Part shown: positions 1-12,588 of the stretch, one piece after another
How the letters are laid out: each line of letters opens with the position of its first letter
Numbering within the stretch: position 1 is the first letter of the stretch
NCBI GenBank assembly: GCA_026225945.1
Contig: JAMJFZ010000165.1
Span: 1,102,001 to 1,166,000, forward strand
Reading direction: 5' to 3'
DNA from: Cricetomys ansorgei
Lineage: Eukaryota; Chordata; Mammalia; Rodentia; Nesomyidae
DNA: 64,000 bases
The notes under the pieces: model-generated
The model's database searches: none
Told to the model about the DNA's origin: nothing
The model's input: the letters and a program-made list of their open reading frames with translations, nothing else
Made by a program: the position numbers and the translations under genes

Positions 1-23
1 CCTAGCTCAGCTGGGCCAGCGAG
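1..23 (+). other. Disp3: 3' end of 5' non-coding exon 1 of Disp3
   Basis: The window opens with 23 bases ending CGAG followed at 24 by GTGAGTG, a near-perfect splice donor, inside CpG-rich DNA. The first coding exon has a 3' splice site only three bases before its ATG (AG at 18028-18029), so an upstream untranslated exon is required, and this is the natural candidate. The exon start and the promoter lie outside the window. The link between this donor and the acceptor at 18029 is inferred from position and strand and would need cDNA. Confidence 0.6.
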
Positions 24-830
24 GTGAGTGCGACGGCCCCTGGGCGATATCAGGGCTGGGGATGCGCTGCTCGGAGGAGGGGAAGGGTCCAGCGCGCCAC
101 ACGCGCCCCGGCCCTGCACGGGGATGGGGTGGGGGGGTGTGGGTGCGGGAAGTTCTCCCGTTCTCGGGCCATCCCGGGCGAGGACCGGCCGATGGGGCCA
201 GAGTGCAGATCTCAGAGCTTGTCCCCGGGCCCCCAAGGCCGGGTCCCAGCCTCGCATCTACGCGCTGGGGAGCCGCTGCAGCCTCAGTCCGCCCTGCGAG
301 TTTAACGTCCAGAGTCAGCCCGGCTCCTGACCTCCGTACCCTGCTCGTCCCAGTGGGTGTCCGTCTGGGTCTATAAAAGTTGAGCGTCAGCCTGAAGCCG
401 TCCCCAGTCCGCTGTCCACCGGGCTTCAGTCCGGGGAGGGGACCGGAAAAGGAGAACCACGGCCTCTGCAGCCGCCCCCTACCCGAGCGCACTCGGCGGG
501 ACGTTCTCGGAGTCCCGGGCCGAGGTTAACCCGCTGCTGGTGCCGCTGCGTGCGGGGGCCATCTGGGCTCCGGCAGGGGGCGGGAGCCGAGCGCCAGAGG
601 GTCCCCGGCTCTGCCTAGAAGGCCAGTGAAGACTGTGATGGGCGGGCATCTGAGCAGCCGTGGACTCCCAGAGTCAGGGGAAGATTCCCAGTCGCCGGCG
701 GCCGCGACTCCCGAGAGCCAACCCTGCCGCTGGGAGAACTTTTCCCAACTCCCCGGGGGAGGCGCCTCCTTGGAGGCTTCCTCTGCTCGACCTGTCTGCC
801 CCACGGAGGGTGACAGCTAACCGCGATGTT
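1..830. promoter_or_regulatory. CpG-island-like 3' flank of the Disp3 promoter region
   Basis: CG dinucleotides are dense and GC content is high to about 830, then fall off into CA-rich intronic DNA. The donor of the putative non-coding first exon lies at its left edge, so this is probably the downstream part of a promoter CpG island that begins outside the window. It includes a G-rich stretch at 119-150 with at least four runs of three or more G, a possible G-quadruplex. A TATA-like TATAAAAG at 372 lacks supporting context. Extent was judged by eye. Confidence 0.55.
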
Positions 831-2405
831 TTCTGTGTCGGGGTGCAGGTCCTGCTCTGTTCCGCACCCTCGGTCAGTACCGCGGACAGCGCACGACAGC
901 CCACAGCAATTTGCTCCACACCAATGAAGCACACGCACACACTGTGTATAGACCACGCGCGAACACTCCACGCACAAATTCGGACCCCATGCATACATTC
1001 ACACGCCACTCTGGTAAATATACTCCCATCGTGGCTCATAGGGGCACGCAGTGCACACACAGACCTAGGATTCACGCCCACACGGACAAGCCTAATCTTC
1101 CCACAAGCTCCAGTTTGTAGACCAGGACACATTCCACTCCATGCTCTCACTGGAGGGTGCTCGAAACCCCAGGCTCTGGAGACCACTGCACAGGACTCCC
1201 ACTGATACCCAACGACACGCAGGGGCTTGAGGCTGTGGGGCACAGAGACACTGGTGTGTACAGACACAAACACACAGGCTCAAACACCCCCCCCCCCCCT
1301 TCTACTGCAGACCTCCTCAGAATTGGAGTATCTGCCGAAAGAAGCAAAGCAGCTGTTAGGCTCCGGGCAGCAGCCCAGCCAGGCAGGCAGGCAGGCAGGC
1401 GCCTCACTGTCTTGGTTTGAAGCTCGGTGTCCATTTCAGACTCTCCACCCTATGCCTACTCAAGTGTCTTCCTGGCATATCTTCTCCCTCCAGGGTCTGC
1501 AGTCTTTGCTCATGCTGTCTTTGTTCGCTGTTCTGTTCCTTCCCAGGGTTATCTTTCAAATGCACACCCTCTGATCTCCCCTGGCCTTCATCCTTCCTGG
1601 CTGCCTTCATTCCTTTTTCTGACTTTCCTTCACTTGTGTCTGACCCAGTCTGCACTCTGACGCCCGTGCTGGTCCCGCTGGCCCTTGGAGCTCTCACTCC
1701 GGCTTGCTTTCTCAGCTGCAGTCTCCATCCATCCATTTCTGTCTCTTTGGGTATCTGCCTCTCTCAGTCCGATAGCTTCGGGAGCTTTTTACTGCTGATC
1801 TTAGGGAAATTTCCAGGGCCAGAAACCTCAGAAAAGTGTCTCAAGGGAGCCCCAGAACCTGGAGAGTGAGCTAGTCCTGGGGTCACAGGAAGCCTCAGTC
1901 CCCCTGGAGAGTTGGTGTTTTGAAAGATCTGGACCCCCTGCCCGACTTGCCCTTTGACACTCTTGTCCCTAAAAACCAGAGGAAGTCCTCTTAGTGGAGG
2001 AGAAATGAGCTGGAAACGGGGATATGCATTCCTGATCTCAATTGGTCACAAGTGCCCAGTGCCCCCTGGGCAGATCACTGCCCTGGTCTCAGCTTCAGGC
2101 TCTCCATTGTAAAAGGACAGGGCTGACCATGGGATCCCTTTCTGGTCTTGATAATGAGGAATGCTGACTCTCTAGTGGGTGGTGTTGAAAATCATGGTTG
2201 TAACTCCCAGAGGTTATGGTGCCTCTCATCATCCTCAGAACTCCTCACTACTGCTAAAGTCGCCCTGCTCTTGAAGAGTGCTCTGTTAATTTTCTTAACA
2301 GGACCAGAGATGCCAGCTAATTTTCTTAAGGGTCACACTGCTCCAGTCCAGTCTCCACGGACCTGTCTGTGTAGCCACTGTGTCAAGGTGTGATGGCTCA
2401 ACCCA
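831..2405. other. Intron 1 unique sequence, no gene seen
   Basis: Mostly non-repetitive DNA with a CA-rich patch (about 915-1290), a run of C at about 1290-1302, a short (CAGG)n at about 1381-1399, and a possible worn antisense MIR at about 2025-2110. Reading frames here are short and lack splice-consistent boundaries. I see no gene. Confidence 0.5.
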
Positions 2406-2423
2406 TTTTTTTTTTTTTTTTTT
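2406..2423. repeat. poly(T) tract
   Basis: Eighteen consecutive T. It may be the tail of an antisense retroposon, but no recognisable SINE body adjoins it. Confidence 0.7.
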
Positions 2424-3755
2424 CTGGTAATGAAGACTTCCATGACTACCCATCAGGCCCAGCCATCCGAAGGCAGACGGAGTTGCCAGGTTGGAGATCC
2501 TTGCCCTCAGACTCATAGCCTTTCAGAAAGAAATGACCAAGACATTTTTAGATACCTCACCAGCCAGTCTTGACGATCAGCCTCAAGTCTCTAGGGCTCA
2601 ACCACGCATCCTGCTCATGGACAGCCAGATCTGTGCAGGGAGGGAAGGCAGGCCTCAGCACCATTTGGTTAAGATGCTTCCTGCAGCCTCTTGCTCAGGG
2701 GCTGTAAAGTGAGGAGCCAAGAGATGTGATGGGTTCTGTAAGGGAACCACTAACCCACCATTGGTTGTAAATGTAGGCACCCCAGAATGACAGTCCTGGC
2801 AATGATACGGGAACCAATAGTAGTAGCCTTGGCGTTGATAACTGACACTGGCGGAAGTATAATTGGAAGCTTGGTGATTGGTTCTCTGGTTCCCTACTCC
2901 CCTCTTTGAGATCAGCTCCTCCCCTGTACCCCTCGGTGTCCCTCTCCTGCATGCTCAGGTGGACAGTGAGAGTCACTGCCCAGGTCCTAGCCGAGGAAGG
3001 GGGCTCGTCATTTGAAACACTCTCTCACACTGCTCACGACCCCCCCCCCCACTGGAGCCTGTTTCTGCCCATAGAGAGGGAGAAGCATCAAAGTCTGTCA
3101 AAACATCCCTCTGAAGCTGGATTCCAAAGCGCAGATATCCCAGGGAAAATAAACAAAGAGAGCCGTGTCAGCCAGAAATAGAAACGCGCACCCAGTCACA
3201 AATAAGCATGTTTTCCATGAGTCGCATTTCACGGGCAGACAGTGCAGCATGCTCTCCAGCTGCTCAACTGAGGCCAGAGGCAGGGACATTGTGGGGGACC
3301 AGTCTGGTGTGTGTGGGGGGGGGCAGCAGAACCTTCCCCAGTGAACTTGCTTGCTCCCCACACTGGGAGACCACAGGGCCATACTCCTGGGCTGCCCTGG
3401 CTGGGAGGTGCCAAAAGGCGAATGGCAGTTAATATGTCCCCGTCGTGAGCTAGTGACCAGTTCTTTGGAAAGGGACAGGCAGTGCTGAGGGCCTCAGGTC
3501 CCCTGTTTACAATGAGAGCTTGGCAGTAGCAGTGCCCACAGGAGCAGCTGCCTGTAGTTGGATGCCCGCCTTAAACACATACACATGCAATCGATCATAT
3601 TTAAGCTTTGAGATCTTCTCGTCATGGCGTCGGGGTTGTTATCCTCAAGGGATTCAGGTGAGACAGGGCTCCAAGAAGTGAAGAGAGCATATGAGGCCAC
3701 ACAGCCTGAAGACTCTGAGTGGGGACTGAATTTTTGTTTGTTTGGTTTGTTTTTC

Positions 3756-3898
3756 ATGACAGGGTTTTCTCTGTGTAGCCCTGGCTGCCCTGGAACTCAC
3801 TCTGTAGACCGCACTGGCCTTGAACTCACAGAGATCCACCTGCCTCTGCCTCTGCCTCTGGAGCGCTGGGATGCAAGGTGTGCACCACCGCACCAGGC
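3756..3898 (-). mobile_element. B1 SINE (antisense)
   Basis: Reads as the reverse complement of B1: a pyrimidine lead-in and GACAGGGTTTTCTCTGTG, then the 'tggaactcactctgtagac' and 'gagatccacctgcctctgcc' blocks, ending in CACCAGGC. About 140 bp, the usual B1 length. B1 derives from 7SL RNA. A small CTCTGC triplication lies near 3843-3862. Confidence 0.9.
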
Positions 3899-4009
3899 AG
3901 TACTGAATTTTGATTTGAATGGAGCAAAAGTTTTGCCCAGGATTCTGCATTGTTGTAGCTATTTTTTTTCTTGTTTATTTAATATGTTTTGTCAGGAAAA
4001 CCACTTATG

Positions 4010-4120
4010 CTTAGCATAGTAGTACATGCTGTAATCTCAGTATTTGGGAGGCTAATAAATTCAAGGCCAGTCTGGATTATGTAATGAGACTCTGTCTCAA
4101 AAAAAAAAAAAAAAAAAAAA
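4010..4120 (+). mobile_element. Old B1-type SINE with poly(A) tail
   Basis: A diverged B1 body (AGTACATGCTGTAATCTCAG, then the 'aaggccagtctggatta' block) ends in GACTCTGTCTC and about 22 A. Many mismatches to modern B1 suggest an old copy. Confidence 0.75.
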
Positions 4121-4714
4121 GGTGGGGGGAAACAAAAGCAGACCTACCTATGCAATTGTTTTCAATAAGTTTGTCTGCCTGAGGGTTTAAATTAATGTTG
4201 TCACAGACATATCTCTCAATGGCCTGAGCCGGCACTTTGTGGGGGAATGGGTACTGGGGTCTCTGGGCCATGACTAGGCTGAGGCTGGATCTGAACGTCT
4301 CACCCTCCAATTAAGCTTTGTCTCCAACCCTGGAAGCCCAAGCAACTTCCTGAGAGATGAAGCCCCGCTGTAAAACTTGGGCTAGGAAAGATAATTTGAC
4401 TCAGAGGAGACTAGAGCCAAAGAGGCTTTGCAGATGGGGAGGTGACTCCAGAGAAGGCAAGTAAGCCGCGCGGTGTCACACAGCACTCTGTTGCCAGTAC
4501 CTGAATCTCACGATCTCAAAGAGGCTTCTGGAGTAGTCCATCTGGCCCAAGGGGACTGAACTGATGCAAGTAGTGAGCCTAGCAATGCCCCTTCGAGGGC
4601 AGAGGTGAATTTCCTGCTGCTTCTGTTCAAGCCATCCCTATATCCCTACTGACATTGGCCTGAACCTCTGTCCTAACCCCGGGCCTACCATACCCAGTAA
4701 CTGAGGCACAAACA

Positions 4715-4885
4715 GCATGTCAGCCAAGTGTCAGGCACAGTGCTGGATGCCCAGGACCACCCTAGAGAGGAGTATTCTCGTTCCACCTCACGACGGGAGG
4801 CAGCGAGTGAGACTGGAGAGGTTGAGTCACTTGCCCAAGGTCAAACAGCTAGTTAAGGAGCAGATGCTGTCCAGCACAGCCCCTG
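4715..4885 (+). mobile_element. MIR SINE fragment
   Basis: Contains the MIR core features in order: 'tgtcaggcacagtgctgg', a degraded middle, then 'gagtcacttgcccaaggtc' and 'aacagctagttaagg'. MIR predates placental radiation, so its orthologue should be present in other mammals. Confidence 0.75.
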
Positions 4886-6130
4886 CTGGCAGGTTCATTG
4901 TGAGAGTGAGGAAAGGTGGGGGGGGGGGGTTGGGACCAAAGCCAGGGGTAGGTGGAGCCACTGGGCAGCCCCGGGCTATTTATATGATGCCTCTCCAGCC
5001 TTGTCACGATTGCTGGCACTAACAGTCAGGGACACTGCTGTGTCCTGCCAATCCCTGGAAGGAAGAAGCACAGGGCTGCCTCTGGGACCAGCTGCTAGAG
5101 GCTATCCCTAGTGTGTAGGGGCGGGAACATTTTACCTTGAACTCCAGGTGGAGGAGTCATGAGAGGGGTGCAAAGGCTTGTACCCACATGCCCTGGATTC
5201 TGGCGTCCCACTTCCAGCCTCTCTCTAAGGAAGCCAGCCTGGAGACCTGGGAAGTCTGGAGCTGCATTGGTGACTGGCTCAGGTTTTAAGGAATTGGTAA
5301 CTAGGAGGTAGGGGCAGTAGAAAGATCTGTGTGGCTTTTGTTGCCAGCCTGTACCATCTGGGTCTCCTACAGAGGTCAATCCTTGGAACCAGAGAAGGGG
5401 TATCCCAGGATTTAGTATCGAGGCCTTAAGAAGAGGTTTCTTTAATCCCCTACACCCCCAACCATTTGTCTGTACAGTCCCACAGTGTGCCACTGAGTAT
5501 TCAGAAATGGAATGATTTGTCTCTATCCTTGTAGAGTACCACAGAGTTCCCTACCCAGTCCCTGACTCCTCCTGCCCTGGGAGCAAAGGCGATGCGTGAT
5601 GGCTCTCTTCTGTCCCCACCAGAAACAGAAAAGGGACCAGGTATTTTCTGGGACCGAGGACCACCCAAGCAAGTGGTCTTCCCCAGGTCAGAGAGAAAAT
5701 GTCCACGGGTACGATAATAACCAGGCACGCTTCAGCTTCCTGTCTTGGTGGCTGTGGTGGGAGGCACCATGGGACCGGTTCTTCCCAGCCGACATCTCTG
5801 ATGCTGATACCCAGCACACATAAGGCACCTGGTCAGTAAGAGAGGGGGCATGACTGGTGATGGACAGCCCCTCCTGTCCTGAAGGAGAAGATTTCCTTCC
5901 TTCGGGAAGGTAATTCTCCCGACTCTGGGGAAGGTAGCTTACACAGAGTTCACGGACAGAAAGATGATGTTATATTGGAATACTGGGATACTGAGAAGTA
6001 GTGTTTCCAAATGTCATGACTTTGGTACCATCTTGGGGATTTTTTTTTTTTATGAGCCTTGCTGGGGTCAAGCTGCAGAGTGGTCACGTCAGTGATTAGA
6101 ATGGCTCCAAAAATTGTCAGCGTACTTTGA
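4886..6130. other. Intron 1 unique sequence, no gene seen
   Basis: Apart from a G run at about 4918-4929 and a small inverted sequence around 5885-5915 (CCTTCC...GGAAGG), this is plain intronic DNA. No exon-like open frame with acceptor and donor was found. Confidence 0.45.
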
Positions 6131-6132
6131 GA

Positions 6133-6328
6133 TTTTAAAACTTTATTTATTGCGTGTGTGTGAGCGTTTTGTTGCATGCTTATATGTGAACCACATGTGT
6201 AGCTAGTGCCTACAGAGATCAGAAGAGGTCTTTGGGTGCCCTGGAACATGGACAGCTGTGAGCCACCATTGTGGGGTGGTCCTCTGCAAGTGCAAGTGTC
6301 CCTAACTCTTGAGCCATCTCTCCAGCCC
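6133..6328 (-). mobile_element. B2/B3-type SINE (antisense)
   Basis: Starts with a TTTATTTATT-type tail complement and TG-rich stretch and ends GAGCCATCTCTCCAGCCC, the reverse complement of the tRNA-derived B2/B3 head carrying the pol III box A. Confidence 0.85.
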
Positions 6329-7265
6329 TGGGAAGCATAGTTTGAATACTTGCTACCCAGGCTACAGTCTGCATGCATCCATTCTGTCATGCTCACCTGG
6401 CAACAGGTGACACTTACTATGTCCATGATAAGGGTCTGAAACAGGAAGTGTGGAGAGATAAAGCAGGAAACAGCGGAGATGGGATTCGAACCCAGGCAAT
6501 CAGAGGACGAACCACTGTGTGAGGGTGAAGTCCACAGCTTGGCCTTTGCTTACATGATTTGTGGCAGCACCGTTTGGGCCTTCAGTAACCCAGGTAGTCT
6601 GTGTGTCTGGCTCTGGATAGTGACTGACCGTTTGCAGTCCTGCCTGCCAAGCAGCCAAACAGATCGTTTTCAGATGTCCAGATGTGGGCAGCATCTGGCC
6701 GACTGACAGGACATCCTCTTGTTTTCATCCAGATGGTTCCTCCTTTCCATCCATTGTAGACACAGTTGGGTCCCAGGTCCCTGTAGATAAAGTAGCATCT
6801 GGGAATTCCTGGTTGGAGAGCCTTTACTGGTTTAAAAGCTTCATGGTGTGGTTTCACAAAAATAGGATACCGGTCTTGGTTCTTGCCTACAGTCCACACC
6901 TGATAGAAACTAAGCCAGAAAGAAATCAGGCTTTGGGAAAGCATCAGCCACCAGATGAAACCCTTCCTGTTCTGGCTGGGGACAAGTACTGCAGTATGCT
7001 ACTTGCAAGGCAGCCTGATTTCCCCAGCAGGTCTGACAGAGGCTTGGAGCAGACCATCTGAAGTAACAGAGCTGGGGAATCTGCAATAAGCAGGGACATG
7101 TCAGAATCAAGAGATATTCTTGGTCATCAGTGAGCTTGAGAGTGAATCTGGGGTGAGAAGATTCATGAATCCTTTGGGAAGAAAGGAGTTTCAGACATAA
7201 AGTTAAGACTAGGATGATGTAATCAAATAACAGTCTTTTTATACAGAAAGCACCAATAAGGTAGG

Positions 7266-8614
7266 GTGGATGCATGGATGGAAGGGTTCATGGATGGTTT
7301 CGTGACAGTACGGATGAGTGGGTGGGTGGGCTGATGTATGCCTGGATGGATGAATGCGTGGATGGGTGAGTGGGTGGGTGGATGCATACATGCGTGGATG
7401 GGTAGATGGATGGATAGATGGATGGGTGGATGGATGGATGGATGGATGGATGAGTGGATGGATGGATGGGTGGATGGATGGATGGATGGATGGATGGATG
7501 GATGGATGGATGGATGGATGAGTGGATGGATGGATGGGTGGATGGATGGGTGGATGGGTGGATGGATGGATGGATGGGTGGATGGATGGATGGATGGGTG
7601 GATGGATGTATGGATGGATGGGTGGATGGATGGATGGATGGGTGGATGGATGGATGGATGGGTGGATGGATGGATGGATGGATGGATGGATGGATGGATG
7701 GGTGGATGGATGGATGGATGGATGGATGGGTGGATGGATGGGTGGATGGATGGGTGGGTGGATGGGTGGATGGATGGATGTGGTGGATGGATGGATGGGT
7801 GGGTGGGTGGATGGATGGATGGATGGATGGATGGATGGATGGATGGATGGATGGATGGATGGATGGGTGGATGGATGGATGGATGGATGGGTAGATGGAT
7901 GGATAGATGGATGGGTGATGGATGGATGGATGGATGGGTGGATGGGTGGATGGATGGGTGGGTGGATGGGTGGATGGGTGGATGATGGATGGGTGGGTGG
8001 ATGGATGGATGGATGGATGGGTGGATGGATGGTTGGATGGGTGGGTGGATGGATGGGTGGATGGGTGGGTGGATGGATGGTTGGATGGATGGGTGGGTGG
8101 ATGGATGGATGGATGGATGGATGGATGGATGGATGGATGGATGGTTGGATGGATGGATGGGTGGATGGATGGATGGTTTGGATGGGTGGGTGGGTGGATG
8201 GATGGATGGATGGATGTATAAGTGTATACATTTATGCATGCATGGATGAATGAATGCATGGATAATTAGATGGGTGGGTGGATGGATGGATATCTACATG
8301 GATAGGTGGATGGGGGGTGTATGCATATGTGGATGAATGGATAGGTGATAGATGTATGCACACATGTATGTATATATGTATGTATGTCTACATGGATGCA
8401 TGTATGGATGGGTGAATAAGTAGGTATATACATGTAAGAGTGAGGCTAGATGATGAAAGTATGTACGTATGGCTACATAAATGCATGCATGCATGGATGA
8501 ATAGGTGACTGGGTGCAAGCATAGCTGGAGAGATAGATGGTAGATGAATGCACGTATGCATGCTCAGATGCATGGATGGATGGATGCATGGATGGATGCA
8601 TGGGTGGAGGGAAG
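7266..8614. repeat. (TGGA)n/(GGAT)n tetranucleotide array, about 1.35 kb
   Basis: Almost pure TGGA/TGGG units occupy about 7400-8220, flanked by degenerate ATGCATGGATG-type shoulders to about 8614. Because the period is 4 and the units rarely form stops, several frames on both strands stay open for over 300 codons (His-Pro-Ser-Ile or Met-Asp-Gly-Trp repeats). These are not genes. Repeat length is likely polymorphic. Confidence 0.95.
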
Positions 8615-11536
8615 GAGCTGATAGACTTTGATAATCAGGGCTTTGATTTAACAGGATCAGGCCCCAGGTACTGACAAAGAAAAGGGTCTTTGTCCCACTA
8701 CCCATCTATAAAGAACTTCCCTTACTCCAGGAAGAGTTGCCCTGTTCCTAGAGAAGGTCTCTGAGTCTGGGACACCTGGGGAGGGAGCTATGGCTCTGGA
8801 TTAGAAACCCTGACAAGTTCCTCTCCTGGATGGGTGTGCAGTAAATGAACCAAGTCCAAGTTTAGGGTCACAGCAGGGCCTGCCACAGTGGGGTGGGGAG
8901 CAGCTGCCTTCCCAAGGCCTCCAATTTAGCCAGGGGCAGCATTTGAATAAGAAACAGTTCAGTTTGTTTGCAGCCCTCACCTGCCCAGAAGACTGAGTGG
9001 ATTGCTTGTCCCTCTGCAATTCTCCATTAAAGCATGCCCAGACTCCCCCTCCTCCCAGCTCTCCTGCCCTGGGGTGATGTGGAGCCCAGAATACCACTGG
9101 CTGGGGACAAGAAGCCTCATTCTCTTGCTCCATCTCCTGCCCCCACCCCATTCAGAAGGACTCTCAGTTATGGGGTTCCCCAGGCCCCTGGCTGTATCAT
9201 GAATCTAGGAGGGCACAGTGCTAATGGATGCCATGACCCCAAGATCTCAGGGAATCAATAACCTCTTTCCCAGCAAGCTCTGTCTTCTTGGTCACCTCCT
9301 ATGTGCTGACCCTTTGGGGACTCTCCAAGACAGACTGGCTTGACTTTGAAGCTCATTGGATTCAGCCTTCTCATTTGACAGAAGGGCAAATAGGAGACAG
9401 GGGTGGGGCTTGGTATTATCTCCGTGTGGATAGGTGGGATGGGTGCTGGAGGGGGGACCAGGTGGCTTTACTGGGTCTCTCTACATCTCTGGGGCTGGAA
9501 GCAGCAGTTCTTAGCCCTTAGGCCCTGAATCTCTCCAGTATTTTTTACAATAAGAATTGCAGAGTTGAGGGTGGGATCTTACATTTCCACCCTCTACCCA
9601 GAGCCCTCAGCGCCAGCTGCTCAGCTCTGAACCACATTCCTACCTATCTCAACAGACAGTGGAATTGTCCCAGGGTGGGATGAGGACCAGAGTTAGACTC
9701 CTAACCCTGCTAAGGGCTCTGTGTCCATCCTAGGTAAGGAGGACTAGCTTTCCTCCAGCAGTGACCACACTTCCTCCATGGATGCCAGACCTGACCCTCA
9801 GCAGTCACTCAGAAAGCCACTGACGGAAAGGAGAATCCACCGAGACACCCTCAACACAAAGCAGGGTGTCAGTCTCCAAGTTCCCATTCATCTCTCTCCT
9901 GAGGCCTGCTGTCCCGTTGTCCACCTGTCTTGCTGTCTCATCTGGGGCTCTGCCTCCACTGTCACTAGAAAGACTCAGGGGTAGATGCTGAATGTGCACA
10001 CCAGCCAGTACACAGTGCACACGTGTGAACACACGCACCACTGAGGGTTGGGAGGGCTGATTTTAAACCCCAGCGTGTTCAAATATGTCAAACTCAAGTA
10101 AAACCTAACAGTGAGAAGTTCAGGTTCAAATGAGCCCCTGGAGTCCTTTAAAAGACGGTTTTCTGCTTTGCAAATTGGAAATCATTCCTCCGAGTAGACA
10201 ACACAATACCAACCGGTCTGCAAGCCAGAGCTGCTGTGTCTAAGTCCCCTGGGTTAAGATGGAGGACAGGCTGGGGTAGACAGGCCTGGGTGGCCTCTCC
10301 CATTACCCTGATGTGCCTCTTCCATCTGCTACTGGTCTCCTTTGCGCTTTATGAGCCTGGGGGTCGGGAGCCCCAAGTTCTCCCGGGGAGGGACTCTGCC
10401 CTAGAGGTCTCATTTCCTTCCAACCCGTAATGAGTCACAGTGCTCCCCCAAGGCTGGCACACCCTGCTTCAGGCTCTGTTTATCTTACAGCTTCTCTCTG
10501 AGAGGTCTTTGGCCCTGAAGAGTGTCGCTACATGCTTGGACTCATGGGTAGGGTCTGGGGGTGTCTGGAGGTCTTTCCCAGAACTAGGCGCTGGAAAGTG
10601 GCCACCCACTGTGCTGTGTCTCAGGGAAGCCAATGGCACCCAGTACACAGCTACTGACTATTCAGCCATCTCTGATGCTATTGCATTGCTGCTGAGTGCA
10701 CTTCCCCTTACACAGTGGCTTGTGATCAGAGTAAGGGGTAGACCTCCCCCAGCACTCTTCCCCTCCCCTGCTTCCCACTCACTCTCTGGGCAACTGTGGC
10801 CCAGAGATGATAGATGACTTGTCCTAGGTCACACACTCTGCTGCTGCGGGTGCCCACCACCCTGTACCTCCCTGGCTCCCCAGCAAGTGCCAGGAAGAGC
10901 TGCCTGGAACCAGGGAAGCAAGAGTGGTTTTACATATTTGCTAATCGGGTCTGAGAGAGAGAAGGGCCCTGAGCTCATCAGCCAGGAAGGAATCCAATTT
11001 GGCTTTTATAGTCCTGGTTATTTACCCTCCACTGTGGGCTCTTCCTCTTTTTTATTAACCTAGTCTTCTGGGGGGCTGAGGAACTGCAGGGGCTGCTGAG
11101 CCCCAGCGGTCTCAGGCTCCAGAGCCCCACATGGTATTGCAGGCAGTGGCTAGGATGTGATGGGAAGGGGTGACAGGGTGGGGTTTCTGGAACCTTCCGA
11201 CCCTTCCACCAAGAGTACCTGGGAGCATGTTCTAATTTCAGTTTTCTATTCATGCTGCCGGTTACATTAAGCTTTCATTGTCTTGTTCTCTGCGATGCAG
11301 AGGCTGCTTTAAGGGCTCTAGAGTCTGGGCTGATTGATGGGTCTGGGCAGAAGCCTGAGCTGCACAGGTAGGAGGGGGGAGGAAGAGAGATCAGTGAGTG
11401 GAGTTCCTTCCACAGCCAGACACAGTGGCTAAAAGGATGGCTTCTGCCTTCAGCCTGCAGGAACCCGATCCAGCCCTACCCTGCAGGCAGCTTGTGAGCC
11501 GAGGGCAGATGAGAAATGGTATAAATGAGAAAAGCA
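8615..11536. other. Intron 1 unique sequence, no gene seen
   Basis: Low-repeat intronic DNA. An AT-richer patch at about 10975-11060 and a CA-rich patch near 9995-10035 stand out only weakly. No splice-consistent exon is visible. Confidence 0.45.
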
Positions 11537-11690
11537 GGGCCAGTGAGACGGCTCAGAAATTAAACGGACTTGCCTCCAAGCCTGAGACCTGAGTTTGAGT
11601 CCTAGGACCCACATGGTGAAGGAAGGAATTGATTCCAGCAAGGTGTGCACTGACTTCCACACACACACCTACACATGCACACACACAATA
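11537..11690 (+). mobile_element. B2-superfamily SINE
   Basis: Begins GGGCCAGTGAGACGGCTCAG (tRNA-like head), continues through 'ctgagtttgagtcctagga' (box B region) and ends in CA-rich sequence. The downstream GATA array probably grew from its A-rich tail. Confidence 0.8.
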
Positions 11691-11702
11691 GATGGATGGA
11701 TG

Positions 11703-11744
<42 letters not shown>

Positions 11745-11750
11745 CAGACA
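11688..11750. repeat. (GATA)n/(GATG)n microsatellite
   Basis: Three GATG-type units pass into about eleven uninterrupted GATA units and two CAGA units, directly at the 3' end of a SINE. Confidence 0.9.
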
Positions 11751-11824
11751 AAAATAATAAATAAATGTAATTTTTAAAAAGCACATAATGTGTGCTGGCC
11801 ACACAGTAGGGCCCAGCCAAAGGT

Positions 11825-11935
11825 AAGCTTCCCACCATTTTATCACTGGAAAAACATTCTTGCCACAAACACCCAGCTAGTGGCAGTGCCAGGATTCGAA
11901 CCCAGGTCCATCTAACTACACAGTGTGCTGCTTAG
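11825..11935 (+). mobile_element. MIR SINE fragment
   Basis: The segment 'cacccagctagtggcag' followed by 'ggattcgaacccaggtc' matches the 3' half of MIR. The 5' half is too degraded to recognise. Confidence 0.6.
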
Positions 11936-12501
11936 CTTGCCTTTCACCCCTGGAATCAGGCCCTGGTTCTTTTAAGTCTCAGAAGTCTCTGGTAACCTCT
12001 TCTTGTTGGGCGAATGGGTCCTGTCCCACTGAGCCCACCGGAGGGTATCCACTGGGTGGCAGAAATGACAGCAGTTTCTGTGCCACGAGCGTGAGGTTTC
12101 TCTGGGGATGCTGAGACAGGACCCTCGGCTGATGTATTGCTCAGAGCGAGGCTTGTTTGCCTGATATACATTGAACTGTTAGGTTTACGAGTCAGCGCCC
12201 AGTTTCCCCACCAGCCGTCAGCCTGGGGAGGATGAGCAGGCTTACCACGGCCCTCCACTTCCTTTTCCACCCCACGTAGGCTTCTAGTCAGTAAGTCCAG
12301 GTCCCTCTAAGCCAACAGGCTAGTGCTTCCTGGGAACACATCTGATGGGCATCTACGTCTGTTGGCCACAGCCAACTTTCCCCAGAGATGAGCAGAGAGA
12401 CCTGAGTTGGTCTTGCTGGGAGAGAATGAAGGGCTTTGAGAAGTACCATCTACCTTTGTCTATAGGTGGGGGGAGAGCGATTTCCCCAGCTAGGATCTGG
12501 A

Positions 12502-12588
12502 ATTTTCTTTTTCTGGCACTGGGGATTGAACCAGGGCCTTACACATGCTAGACAAGTGCTCTACTACTGAGCTATTTCTCCAGTCTAG
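12502..12588 (-). mobile_element. ID-type SINE (antisense)
   Basis: Contains 'ggggattgaaccagggcc', then 'gacaagtgctctactac' and 'tgagctatttctccag', the reverse complement of the ID/BC1-type tRNA-Ala-derived element. Confidence 0.75.

Noticed and set aside
372..379. TATAAAAG as an alternative Disp3 promoter
   Set aside because: Lies inside intron 1 beyond the donor, with no other start-site evidence; a chance match in a CpG island is as likely.
7223..8259. Open frames of more than 300 codons made of Ile-His-Pro-Ser or Met-Asp-Gly-Trp repeats
   Set aside because: They are translations of the TGGA array in every frame and both strands; no start context, splice signal or non-repeat domain.
7266..8614. 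CRISPR-like array
   Set aside because: Continuous short-period tandem repeat without spacers, in a mammalian genome.
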